Origin: Saururus chinensis | Taxonomy: Eukaryota > Streptophyta > Magnoliopsida > Piperales > Saururaceae | DNA length: 64,000 nt | Reading direction: 5' to 3' | Assembly (NCBI GenBank): GCA_035235625.1 | Contig: CP141148.1 | Location: 37,449,057-37,513,056 of the forward strand | Part shown: piece by piece, positions 54,625 through 64,000 of the stretch | Layout: each line of letters begins with the position of its first letter | Position numbering within the stretch: position 1 is the first letter of the stretch | The notes under the pieces: generated by a model | What the model was told of the DNA's origin: nothing | The model's input: the letters and a program-made list of their open reading frames with translations, nothing else | The model's database searches: none | Program-made: the position numbers and the translations under genes

Positions 54625-57600
54625 TGTAAGGACTCTCATTCTTGAACCGGTATTCTTTCCATTTTAATTATCGATTGTCGAGTGGTTAGCACGTTTTCTT
54701 ATTTATTCAGTGGTTTCGAAAATAAATGGTGTTTCTTATGGTTTTAATCAAAATCAATTTTACAATTATTGGTTTTAAGTGATTTTGGGTCAAACCTGAA
54801 TTTTTGGGATTTTTCTAATTTTTCACTATTTTTCTGAAAATTAGGGTTTGGCGGGAACCCCTATGGGCCCCACCAGCGAAATTGAGGTTTTTGGACCAAA
54901 TTAACCCAGACATCAACACAAGCTTTTATAAAAAATTTCATAATTTTTTCAGGTTTAATTAGTGCTCAAATGGTCAAAAACTCATTTTTAGTCTAAATTT
55001 CTATTCATACCCTACTAATTACTTATGTACACCTTAAGCCCTACTATAAATAGAAATATCTGAGCCATTTCCATTTTGGGAATAGGCTGGGAGAGGGTGA
55101 TTAAGGCATAGTTCCCCAATTAGGCCCGAATTAGAAGGAGATTAAGGTATATTTTCTTTAATGAAGCCTAAATCCTAGGTTTTCTCCTAATCCGTTCTTA
55201 ATTCATCATTTCCCCTTTGCTTTGATTCAATTTTAAACATCAAAACCACTGATTTGCTTCCTTACTTCAAACTCAACATCTCAAAATTTGTTTTTTATGC
55301 TTAACAAACCCTAGATCTAAGATTTCATTAAGATTTTCATTGTTAAATCGATTTTTAATAGAGTTTAACTTAAACTCTATGTCTTTAGAAAGTTTTCAAG
55401 AAGGGTGACGGTCAAATCTGAACCTAATCAAGTGATAAGGTAATGGGTCTTCGAAATCTCTGTTTTCCTATGGTAAAAATCTCAATTTTTATTGTTTATT
55501 TGGAATGGATTTACTTGATTTAGTGCTTTAATGATGAGATTATTAAATTTAATTTCTGTCCCGATTTCTTAGGGTTTTATCTTAATATGAGGTAGATTAG
55601 CTTTCTGAAAGGTATGATGGAATTTTAATGGCATTTGAGTTGTTAGATGGAGATTTTAAGTTTCATTAATAGAGTTTCGGTTTGAAAATTTGAAATGAAG
55701 AAGGTCAAATCTGCCTTATTGGTGTTTGAACGACCTACCAGGGCGTTCGAACGACAACACTATAATTTCAGTATTTTTCTTGTTTAGCCGATCGAACGGC
55801 CCTGGAGGGCGTTCGAACAGCTACATTGCAAAAATTGACTATTGTTTATATGTGTTTATTTCAATGTCTCTACTCTGAAATATTATTTTTATGTATATGT
55901 GGAGTATTTTGGGCCAGGGTAAGCTACTGGAAGAGCATACTATTGATGTTAGAAGTTGTGGTGTATATTTAAAGTTATGTGAAATGGCTTGTAGTTGTAT
56001 ATATTTATTGGAATTGCTATCTTGAAGTTATGGTTGGTTGATTCCTATGGTTTAAGCATGTTTTCAGTAGAGTTACAACATGCTAATGGACTGATATGTC
56101 ATTATAGGATGTGGTTAAATGAGGTGTGAATGTTAGTGTTATGCCTAGACTCAAGTATGAGGTGAATGAGTTTATATATGTTTAGCTTGTGGTTAGGTTT
56201 TGACTTGAGTTGTGATTTTAATGGTTATTCTCCTATGATTTCCGCTGGAATTCATGATTAGATGTTAATGCGCATGGGTAGTGTGATGGTGAGTTAATTA
56301 CAAAGCATGTTGATATACATCGAGTGAGGTGCTTCTACCATGTACACACACACACATGTGGGTTTAATGATTATAATAGGCTTGATATTATGATTATGAA
56401 TGATGCATGAGGGGCTGATGAGAGCACTTATCATGAATTAGAATTCATGTATGTCTTGCCCACGTATGTATCATGTTACATGCATCATGAAAATAGATTT
56501 TTCAATTGAGGCTTTATCGAGATTAACCGAGTTTGATTGGATACAATGTGGTGAAATTGCGTGTCGAATTAATTGGTCTTTGGCTTAATCGAAACTTTAT
56601 TGGTCCGAAAGGACATGTTTTGATTTGAGTTCCTTTATGGAACATGTGCACTCCCCGAGTTGAGTTTAGTTAAATGGAATTATGTGGGGACGAGTTATGT
56701 ACTTGTCTTGTGGATTGAGATTATTATGATTGTCTTCTAGACCCTAAGAATCTAGCGTAGTACGCTTTGTGCACTAGCTACCGCGTGTTCTACGGTTTCC
56801 TCTGTGGGAACTCGGGCTCTCCCCCACCATAGGAGATGTCCCGAGGCAAACACCCCTGCTCTAGGTTCTCTATGTGAGAATGGGACATCCTTGGCCCGGA
56901 TCGTCCAGGGCGAGCAGCTTTAGGGACTGATAACCCCGACCTTTTTATATTCTTGTGTAGAATGTGGACTATAGCACACCATTGTGGCCTTGTCTATGTT
57001 CCCATCTATGTGACGTTAATTGTGTTTACTCCTTAATGGATGCATTCTTTATTTATGTTGATACATGTATATGATGTATACTATGCATGTTTGTGTAACA
57101 TGTAATTTGACACATTTGTCGTGCAAAATGGATGAGATATACTATGAATGTCTGATTTGAAGATTGTAATTGAGACACTATATGTAGGGTTGCATGATCT
57201 GAAATGTATGTTAGAGATACATCTCATGCAGGTTTATATGATATTGATGCATGATCTGAAATGTATGTTAGAGATACATCTCATGCAGGTTTATATGATG
57301 TTGGATTGTACTATGCGATTTAGACACTATGATGCAGGTTTTGGTGATGCGTATGTGTGATCAGAAAATGATACACCTTGTCAATCTTTGATTTGAATTA
57401 TTATATTATTTTTCTGTCGTGTTTCTGGTGATTATAGATATAGTAAAAACCATTATTGAGTTTATCATACTCACCCCTCTTTCTTGTGCTTTTGCTTTGG
57501 GGTTGCGTAGCGTGACACACAGATGGACAGGATCCTCTCTATGAGGAAAGGTCGGAGAGGACTTGGGAGTAGACGTGGAGATCTCTTATGTGGCATGTCT

Positions 57601-57956
57601 CTTTAATTTTTACTATGATGTTAGAACTCATGTGGTGTAGTTCTCATGTTGGTTTTGTGCTACATTTTACCTTTATATTATTTGAGACATAGTTTTGGAG
57701 CTTTGCGTGGGCTATGGATTAATTAGTATGTAAGTTTGAGATTGTGGTTTATTTTAGAGTTAAAGTAACTCTTTTGTTTCTACCTATTTACTCTTGCTCA
57801 AAGTGGTGTGTTTACTCCGTATTATAATTTTTAGATCGCCCGTGATTAAGGCATAAGTCTTCCGCTAATCGTTTTTCAATCTCCTTGTCACCCCCATGCG
57901 CTTGACCGGCCCCTGGACCGGGTTTGGCTCGGGTCAGGTGGTGCCGGGGCATGACA
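54625..57956. mobile_element. solo LTR (about 3.3 kb), probably Ty3/gypsy
   Basis: Begins TGTAAGGACTC and ends GCCGGGGCATGACA, a TG...CA pair. It is flanked by GCCGA (54620-54624) and GTCGA (57957-57961), a 5-bp duplication with one difference. Removing it with one flank copy restores ADC reading (VVEF then GSPFWFG), which fixes the borders. No gag or pol reading frame occurs inside, so it is a solo LTR rather than a full element. A TATAAATAG at 55045-55053 suggests plus orientation, but the ends alone do not decide this. Long LTRs with CATGCCCCGG-type ends suit gypsy elements. Confidence 0.72.
57191..57304. repeat. 57-bp tandem duplication within the solo LTR
   Basis: Two nearly identical adjacent copies (57191-57247, 57248-57304) beginning TGCATGATCTGAAATGTATG and containing CATCTCATGCAGGTTTATAT. 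Confidence 0.9.
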
Positions 57957-58613
57957 GTCGAACTCAACAACATCCTCAACGATGAGCCAGTCTTGGTTGC
58001 ATTTGACAGGGTAGACGGTTTGGTAATGGGACTTATACACGTGGATGCGGACGGCGAGGTAGAAGGCCAACTAGAGAGAGCACATGTTGTTGCGGAGGAC
58101 GTCATGAGGTGCACGATGAGCGGCAGAGGGAGGCCCAGCCCGCCTATAGACTTTGGTGTGGCCGCCCAGTGGACGACCTTCATTAGATCCACCTCCTTGT
58201 GGAGGAGCATCCCAGTGACGTGGGGCCGGAGGGCCATGTTCTTGGCGGCAGTGGCAGCAAAGTAGGACTCGCCCCAAGTGTCGAGACAATATAGCGCGGC
58301 GGAGTGATCCCCAAACCACAAGATCGGGAACACCGTAATGCCGGAAGAGGCAGATAGGGCAGCCATCATCGCCAAAGGGGCACCAGATAATATCTCCAGT
58401 GCGGGAAGTGAGCTATCCCCAGCAAGGGTGGTGTAGCATCATTCATAGTCGATTGTCATCAGAGGCAAAAGAAAAAACCCAAATCATCTTGTCTCATAGG
58501 TATCTAACTGTATGAACTTTTATCACGTTGTTACTTACATTAGTCCTACCATCATAATAAAAATAATTAAAATTAGAAATGAAGCTATTAGGACGGAGGG
58601 AGTATAAAATTAC

Positions 58614-59090
58614 TGTTTCTTAGAGATGTAATTGTTCACATGTAATATTTGAACTCATCTTCATTTATCTTCACATATAACTTAATTTTGTGAAATCTTT
58701 TAGATTTTCAACATATTCGTACTTTAAAATATCTTTTAAGTTCATCTTAACTTCTCAAACCAATCTTAATAGATTTAAGGATCTATTAGTAATATTTTCA
58801 TTGAACTTATCAATATATATTTTTCTTTTACATGGCTCTTGACCTTCGAAATAATTATTAGAGCATAGTAGAGAGGAGGAAGAAGGAAGAGGCATTGTTC
58901 GTTGCTTCTCCACCTGGCCGGCCTATTGGCAAATGGGGCTGCAGGGGTGAGCGGCCACTCTGGTCCGCAGCCAGCCAGCACACAAGCTGTCCAATCCATA
59001 TTGTCAAACACAGTTTACAGGGATTATTGTGAGTTTGCTAGACACGGACTCTAGCTAGAAATTAGGATAACTGGGCTTGAAAAGTGATTG
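58614..59090. other. spacer upstream of the AS8-like gene
   Basis: AT-rich DNA, then a moderately GC-rich patch at 58900-59180 that probably holds the AS8-like promoter and leader. No other gene seen. Confidence 0.5.
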
Positions 59091-60282
59091 GGCCTGCAGG
59101 CCCATCCTCGATTCTCTCTCTTATCTGCTTCTCTGTCGGGTCCGAAGACACGGCCACACGGCTGCGGTCGCTCACTGCTCAGCTTCAGAAACCCGATGGC
59201 AATCGAAAATCTGGTAATTTCTGCTACTTATTTGCCATGTCTAACCTTCGTCCTGATGAGCCTGAATGCTTTCCAAGTTGTATAATGGGCATTGGTTCTC
59301 TTTGTTTTTTCAGCTCTTATTACTCTGTTTTTTGTAGGAGAAAATTATGTTTTTTTTTTTGAGTTTACTGGAAGTTGTGATGAAATCTTTGCCGGTTAAA
59401 TTTAAAATTTTTTGAGAGTAATGCCATTCTTATAATGGGTCTTGGTGTTTTACTTAATTCTTCATTAGTAGGGAGACATTTCGTTATTCTTTGCATTGAG
59501 ATGTATGTTTATACATGAAGTATTGAATCGTTGTTTCAGTTTAATAAAATTTCGTTTTCTTTCTGCTATATTTTATTTTGGGACTTTCCTTTAAGTTTCT
59601 GTCCTTAGTTTGATGAAAACGAAGATCTGCCAACATAGCACAAAAGAACTACTTCTTTGCTTTAGCGGGTGGGAGGTCATAAAGTTTGCAACTTTGGGTG
59701 TTGGTAGAAAGTCTGACATGATTCGATTTTTTATTCCTCTCTTGTAAAATCCATTTGTGTGGTAGCGTTTCTCATGATAACTCCACATTACTCTCCAGAG
59801 TGATTCGTGTGGATTATTTAACCGAGCTAATGTAAGAAGGAGCTAGTGTAATTCCCCTTCGTTATAGCATAGGATTGAAAACATCCAAGGATTTGATTGG
59901 ACAATTAGAGTAGTAATAGCCTTTAGGTGAAGAGGTTAGGCCTGCTGTCAATGATTTGGGAAAAGGTTTTGAAGTTCTGAAGCCATTTTGAAGATAATAT
60001 CTGCACAAATGGATGCTTCTATTTTGATTACATTGGTCTCACAACAGTGATTTTGTGCCAGTGTCTACTTCCATTTGCGCCTATACTCATATGATTTCTT
60101 TGAGGTTGCAAGTTTGGAGGAATCTCAGTTTCATATTGTCACCTGGATCCTAAGAATGTATCCTGCACTGTTATCCTGTTCAGTAGTTAGTCAGACAAAA
60201 GGTATGATTGTACGTTGCTTGCCATCTGTTAGAGAGCTCGGAGGAGAAATACTACCTAATTTTTTTTTCAGTTGATATTATA

Positions 60283-60387
60283 CTCCTTCCATCCTAGATT
60301 AATAGATACATTTGTTTTTTTCAAAATGAACTAATTTTAGTTCATTTGGAAAAATTAAATGTAGCTATTAATTTAGGATAGAGGGAG
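60283..60387. mobile_element. Stowaway MITE in the AS8 leader intron
   Basis: 105-bp near-perfect hairpin flanked by TA (60281-60282 and 60388-60389). The left arm is CTCCTTCCATCCTAGATTAA. The complement of the right arm is CTCCCTCTATCCTAAATTAA. The arms meet at TGAACTAA..TTAGTTCA. Confidence 0.85.
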
Positions 60388-60393
60388 TATATT

Positions 60394-60619
60394 AGTATCT
60401 AATGTTTATGATTCCAAAAACTTGATTTGATGGCATTTTGATTGAATTTTCTTTGCTATGTTCAAATTCAATTGCTAATTGCATCAAGTTTGTATTTCCA
60501 CCTTTCAGTATCTAATATTTATGATTCCAAAAACTTGATTGGATGCCATTTTTCTTGAATTTACTTTTCTGTGTTCAAATTTAATTGCTAATCGCACACA
60601 TTTGTATTTCCACCCTTGG
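60394..60619. repeat. 113-bp tandem duplication in the AS8 leader intron
   Basis: Copies at 60394-60506 and 60507-60619 share ATTCCAAAAACTTGATTKGA, TGTTCAAATTYAATTGCTAA and TTTGTATTTCCACC in order, with about 10-15% differences. The array starts 5 bp after the TA flank of the MITE. Confidence 0.85.
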
Positions 60620-60688
60620 AAGGGCTTTGGAGATTTCAGTAGTCTAACATCATTGTTTGATCTTTTAGCTTATGTAACTCCAGGCCTT

Positions 60689-61484
60689 ATGATAATAAAA
60701 GGATTATTTAGGAGGTATAAAAGATGGAATCCTGTGCATCCAACTTCTGGGGCCTTTTGGGGAATGGGGATAGGCTTTGGATGCGGTGTTGGCTGGGGAC
60801 CAGGATTTGGACCTGAGGTCATTGGTTATGTAGGAGCTGGATGTGGGATTGGATTTAGTGTCGGCATCACACTTGCAGGCATTGGCATTGGACTTCCAGC
60901 AAACTCCCTTCTACAAATTCCCTACAATGGTAAGCTTTCTGAAATTTCTTACCCACCAAGTGCAATCATACTTTTATGTTCATGGTGTTTTTTGTTCATG
61001 CTCAATCTGTACATGTTCTGCTTAGCGGATGGACGAATAAGTGAATACAAAGTGCAGTGCAATGTATTTTTGATAAGGTTATCAAATTGTTTAGATAAGT
61101 AAATCAGTTAATACGTTGTCATGCAACGAAAAATGTGGCCTCATTTGATTTTATTTCTTTCATCGAGTGATGTGTTTATCCTTTCTTGCAGTTCTGGAAG
61201 GTGCAAGGACTGGTGCTTTGGACTTATACCGATGTAGGGCACTTCCCGCCATGAGACATGAACCTGGGGCCAGTTGGAACCCAATGAGTCCCCTTGTATC
61301 AAGTCTGAGGAAAGAAGCCGGTTGGAAAATTCCGAGTCTTGATCTTCATTCTTTCAATACAGGATTCCGAATGAACGAGTTGAAGAATCATCTAAGCAAC
61401 CAGGCTAATTTAGCTTTAGTACGTGTAGGAGCTTTTAAGGAATGGTTTTTGCTGCATGACAAAGGTAAGAAGGAAGACCCCTAA
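60689..61484 (+). CDS. AS8: cadmium-induced protein AS8-like
   Basis: Plant-specific protein of the cadmium-induced AS8 family, first noted as cadmium-responsive in Arabidopsis; its biochemical role is not known. Exons 60689-60929 and 61192-61484 join in frame (Val codon split) to 177 aa. The start MIIKGLFRRYKRWNPVHPTS is the family's usual N-terminus, so the earlier open frame from 60539 is intron read-through. Residues about 20-75 form a Gly-rich hydrophobic segment (GAFWGMGIGFGCGVGWGPGF, VGAGCGIGFSVGITLAGIGI) that looks membrane-embedded. The C-terminal 95 residues are polar and less conserved (GARTGALDLYRCRALP, SFNTGFRMNELKNHLS). A leader exon and an intron of about 1.5 kb precede the start. 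Intact. Confidence 0.85.
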
Positions 61485-64000
61485 AGGTAGTATTAGCACA
61501 TATCTTAAGCAAAAATATGTTGTGGTTGTCATCTCGTTTTTCTCAGTTGATGCCACTTCTTGATAATTATGTTATGTAATTCTGTTAAATTCAGAAGATT
61601 TTGGTGTAGATGTTCAATTACATGCTATTCTTTATAGAGTCATTAAGGAGTACAGGCATGATTGCAATACATGTTCGAGTTGGATTTTGGTGGTCTGTAC
61701 TGTGCTCATTAAAACCTGGACTGCCGAATTAACTTTATCACTGACACTGCTGAATGAAACTGTGTGTTTTCATAAAAAAGAATAGCAGATTAAAACTGCA
61801 TTTGGACCGCCATTATCACTCGCCTACGTGGTAACAAAACAAGGCTCTTGGGCCTATCCCACCTGGTTAAGATAGTATTTTTTCCCAAGGATGATGAGAA
61901 ACAGAGGTTGAAAATGTCACCCAATCTATGTCTATTTACATCGTTGAGACTGACGGCTCTACGTGTAAACTATAGCTCTTTTGATGAGGTTCCATTCCAA
62001 TATGGGAAAAGTAAAGAAATAATATTAAAAAAATTACTAAAATGATGTAGAGATAAAGTATTTACCTATGTAGTGTTGGTTTGACAGTTTTTTTTAACTG
62101 TTTTCTTAGTGTTGTCCTATTAAATGATGAAACTTAATTTACAATTTCAAAGGACAGAAATTATCACAACTTAGATTTTTAAAACTCTTTTAAATAAAAA
62201 ATATGTAATAAATCATAAAGAAAATTTTTTTTTTTTAAATATAAAATAAATTATCTGATTAAATATTTAGGTCATGATAATGATTTACAAATATGAATAT
62301 CATAATATATAAAATTATTATATGTGTCAAACTTTTATAAAAAGTAGGTTAGCCCCTTAAGTACAAGTTTATCGTCTAGTTGAAAATAAATAACTTAGTA
62401 AGCTTGGATTTTACGTTAGTAAATTAAACTACTTATAAAATTATAGAAGTAATAAATTAAATTTTACTAGTGCAATGTTGTCTTCAATCTCCCAACAATT
62501 TTGGTCATGCTAATCTTTGCTCGGAGAGCACGTAATCAACAATATCAAATAACAACGGAGCATATCATCCCTTTATAAGAAAGTTTCTAAAAGAATAAAT
62601 GTATTATTTAATATTTTTTGGATTGAGCCGATATTACTACGACGTTAGTTGCCTATGTATTCATTAGACAACATCTCTAATGTTAGATCCAACAAGATTA
62701 GATCCAAATGTAGTATGTTTAAAAATTATAATATTTTAAGAAGTATAACATGTAATGTTTAAGTATTTAAAACTAGCATACATTTGATGCAAATCATTTA
62801 GGTATTCTACTTGTTCTAATTAAATAAGCAATATCAATTTTATTAATTATCTCTTGAACCTTTGCTCGATAATTAATATCCTCATCCAATCATAAAGATA
62901 AACTGACTCATCAAATGTCAACTTAAGTAATAAATGATACAACCACAATGGATCATCCTCGAAAAGAAACCATCCATAGTTCGACCATAAAATCTAAAAG
63001 GAAGTTTCATAACCTATATGGACCTGACTAGAGTGGAATGACATGATCTACAATTACACTTAAACAAAAGTGGCGAGAAAAATTAACCATATGTTCGTTT
63101 ATCCAATGTGTGTCTATTAAACAATCTTAAATGGATCAGTGGTGAGCCTAGCTCATGTATAGCTCCCTCCAACAGGGAAGTGTAACTACACGACCAAATT
63201 AACAACTCATCAATAAAGCTAAAACTCAGAAAAACTATTATGAACCCTACCCATGTATGACAAACAAGTAATGATTCAGAATGATTAACCCAAACCCTAT
63301 CACTCTCTTTAAGATTAGGGTCAAGACTCAAAACTATCATCAGTTCATTAACCAAGACAAATCATTAGGTCAAAATACTTGTTCACAATATGAACTAGTC
63401 TCATACCCTTTTGAGAGTATTTTAGTTTTTAAGTGTTTTTGCCTAATTGAAAGTTATCTAACTCTATTGATTAATTTTTTAATAATATTAAGCTAGTGAT
63501 AAATTACTAGCACAATATTAATAGCAAACATTAAAACAAATAAAAACATAAATAATATATATCCACACAGTTCTAAACAAATCGTAATATTAAGGGTCAA
63601 ACTCAATTATAACAATAGAAAGACTCATACTCTCGTGCTCTAATTCTTGTAGAGTTAGGAGTATTTTTTATTTTATAAAAATAGAATATAATGCGCCTAA
63701 CAGCATTAAGGTAATTTTTCTACATGGGACACTGTCTTCTCTGTTCTTGGGTAAGCCCCTGACCTCTCAAGATATTTCAATTTCAAATTGGCTTGTAAAT
63801 TTTATTCACGCAAATACGAGCCGATCTGCTTATAGGGGTGTTTCTATTATTTCGTTCAAAGGTTCCCTAAACTCTAATGGGTCCAAAATTGATCTATGGT
63901 ATACTCCTTAATGTTATGGACTTGAGGTAATTTTCCTTTAGTTTAACAGGGTCGTGAACCTTTTGAACTAACCCTGGTTTATTTAATGGTTTCACCCTTA
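61485..64000. other. AT-rich terminal spacer
   Basis: AS8 3' UTR, then no gene recognised. Extremely AT-rich at 62050-62900. It contains copy 2 of a dispersed repeat (63130-63460). Confidence 0.6.
63130..63460 (+). repeat. dispersed repeat, copy 2
   Basis: Shares GAGCCTAGCTCATGTATAGC, ATCAGTTCATTAACCAAG, GAACTAGTCTCATACCC and GTATTTTAGTTTTTAAGTG with copy 1 at 52430-52720, same order and strand, with heavy divergence. Confidence 0.6.

Larger units (their letters stand above)
54467..58375 (-). pseudogene. ADC: arginine decarboxylase (ADC) fragment, broken
   Basis: ADC makes agmatine from arginine in polyamine synthesis. On the minus strand 58375-57962 encodes the N-terminal part: LDTWGESYFAATAAKNMALR, DLMKVVHWAATPKSIGGLGL, then [19 protein letters not shown], the conserved [14 protein letters not shown] motif including the PLP-lysine region. 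After a 3332-bp insertion, 54619-54467 continues with [39 protein letters not shown]. The reading frame shifts near 58110 and a TAG follows at 58073-58071. Homology ends after about 190 codons of a protein of about 700. It is therefore a partial, frameshifted, stop-containing and insertion-split copy. The barrel and C-terminal domain are absent. Confidence 0.82.
54328..58602. mobile_element. Stowaway-type TIR element carrying an arginine decarboxylase fragment
   Basis: The left end CTCACTCCGTCCTATATTAA follows TA (54326-54327). The complement of the right end reads CTCCCTCCGTCCTAATAGC and is followed by TA (58603-58604). This is the Stowaway/Tc1-mariner arrangement. The flanks also share a 9-bp direct repeat TAAAATTAC (54320-54328 and 58605-58613), which alternatively would suit a Mutator-like target duplication. 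Length is 4275 bp, of which 3337 bp is a later LTR insertion plus one duplication, so the carrier was about 0.94 kb. Inside are two parts of an arginine decarboxylase gene and no transposase. The end structure is directly visible; capture by the element is inferred. Confidence 0.6.
59196..60692 (+). other. candidate uORF spliced across the AS8 leader intron
   Basis: ATG at 59196 reads MAIENL up to a donor (CTG/GTAATT, exon end 59213). With the acceptor CTCCAG (exon start 60684) it continues Ala-Leu and stops at TGA 60690-60692. The main ATG (60689-60691) overlaps that stop as ATGA. The leader exon is inferred from splice consensus. Confidence 0.35.

Noticed and set aside
57812..58375. 187-codon open frame on the minus strand
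   Set aside because: Its first half is the ADC fragment; it is then out of frame and runs into the solo LTR. Not a gene.
60539..60688. upstream in-frame ATG for the AS8-like protein
   Set aside because: That stretch is part of a tandem duplication and ends in a splice acceptor. Family proteins start at MIIKG.

Overview
The window is nuclear DNA of a flowering plant. Genes have GT-AG introns, plant-only families are present (PIF-type bHLH, FLS2-type receptor kinase, NAC, CASP-like, cadmium-induced AS8), and the AT-rich spacers carry Stowaway-like MITEs and LTR retrotransposon debris. Some captured gene fragments are very GC-rich beside AT-rich surroundings. That leans towards a monocot, but the sequence alone does not settle it.

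Layout. 1-1044: 3' part of a PIF4/5-like bHLH gene (+). 1045-9434: spacer with MITEs and one orphan exon-like fragment. 9435-13041: two-exon FLS2-type LRR receptor kinase (-), with its promoter to about 13840. 15600-23430: JmjC/FYR histone H3K4 demethylase-type gene (+, 11 coding exons plus a probable leader intron). 23142-27190: spacer. 27191-28764: TIR element with TAA flanks carrying pieces of three unrelated genes. 28765-36270: AT-rich spacer. 36278-39088: NAC1 (NAC021/022)-like gene (+) with a miR164 target site. 41369-42329: CASP-like membrane protein gene (-). 42751-47132: decayed Ty1/copia element with two direct LTRs, enclosed in a perfect 55-bp inverted repeat. 47133-54325: retrotransposon-derived repeats. 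54328-58602: TIR element carrying a broken arginine decarboxylase fragment that was later split by a 3.3-kb solo LTR. 59100-61484: cadmium-induced protein AS8-like gene (+). 61485-64000: AT-rich spacer with another copy of a repeat seen near 52.4-52.7 kb.

The host genes are separate plant loci: light signalling, flagellin perception, chromatin, auxin/root development, membrane scaffold and a cadmium-response family. I see no operon-like or pathway relation between them. The most unusual content is in the mobile elements: two TIR elements that captured host gene fragments, one of them joining an LRX leucine-rich piece and a CrRLK1L malectin-like piece in the same orientation, and the copia unit with added inverted ends. 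I did not find a new defence or enzymatic system. All exon borders were read by eye from splice consensus, frame continuity and remembered family sequence; no alignment was run.
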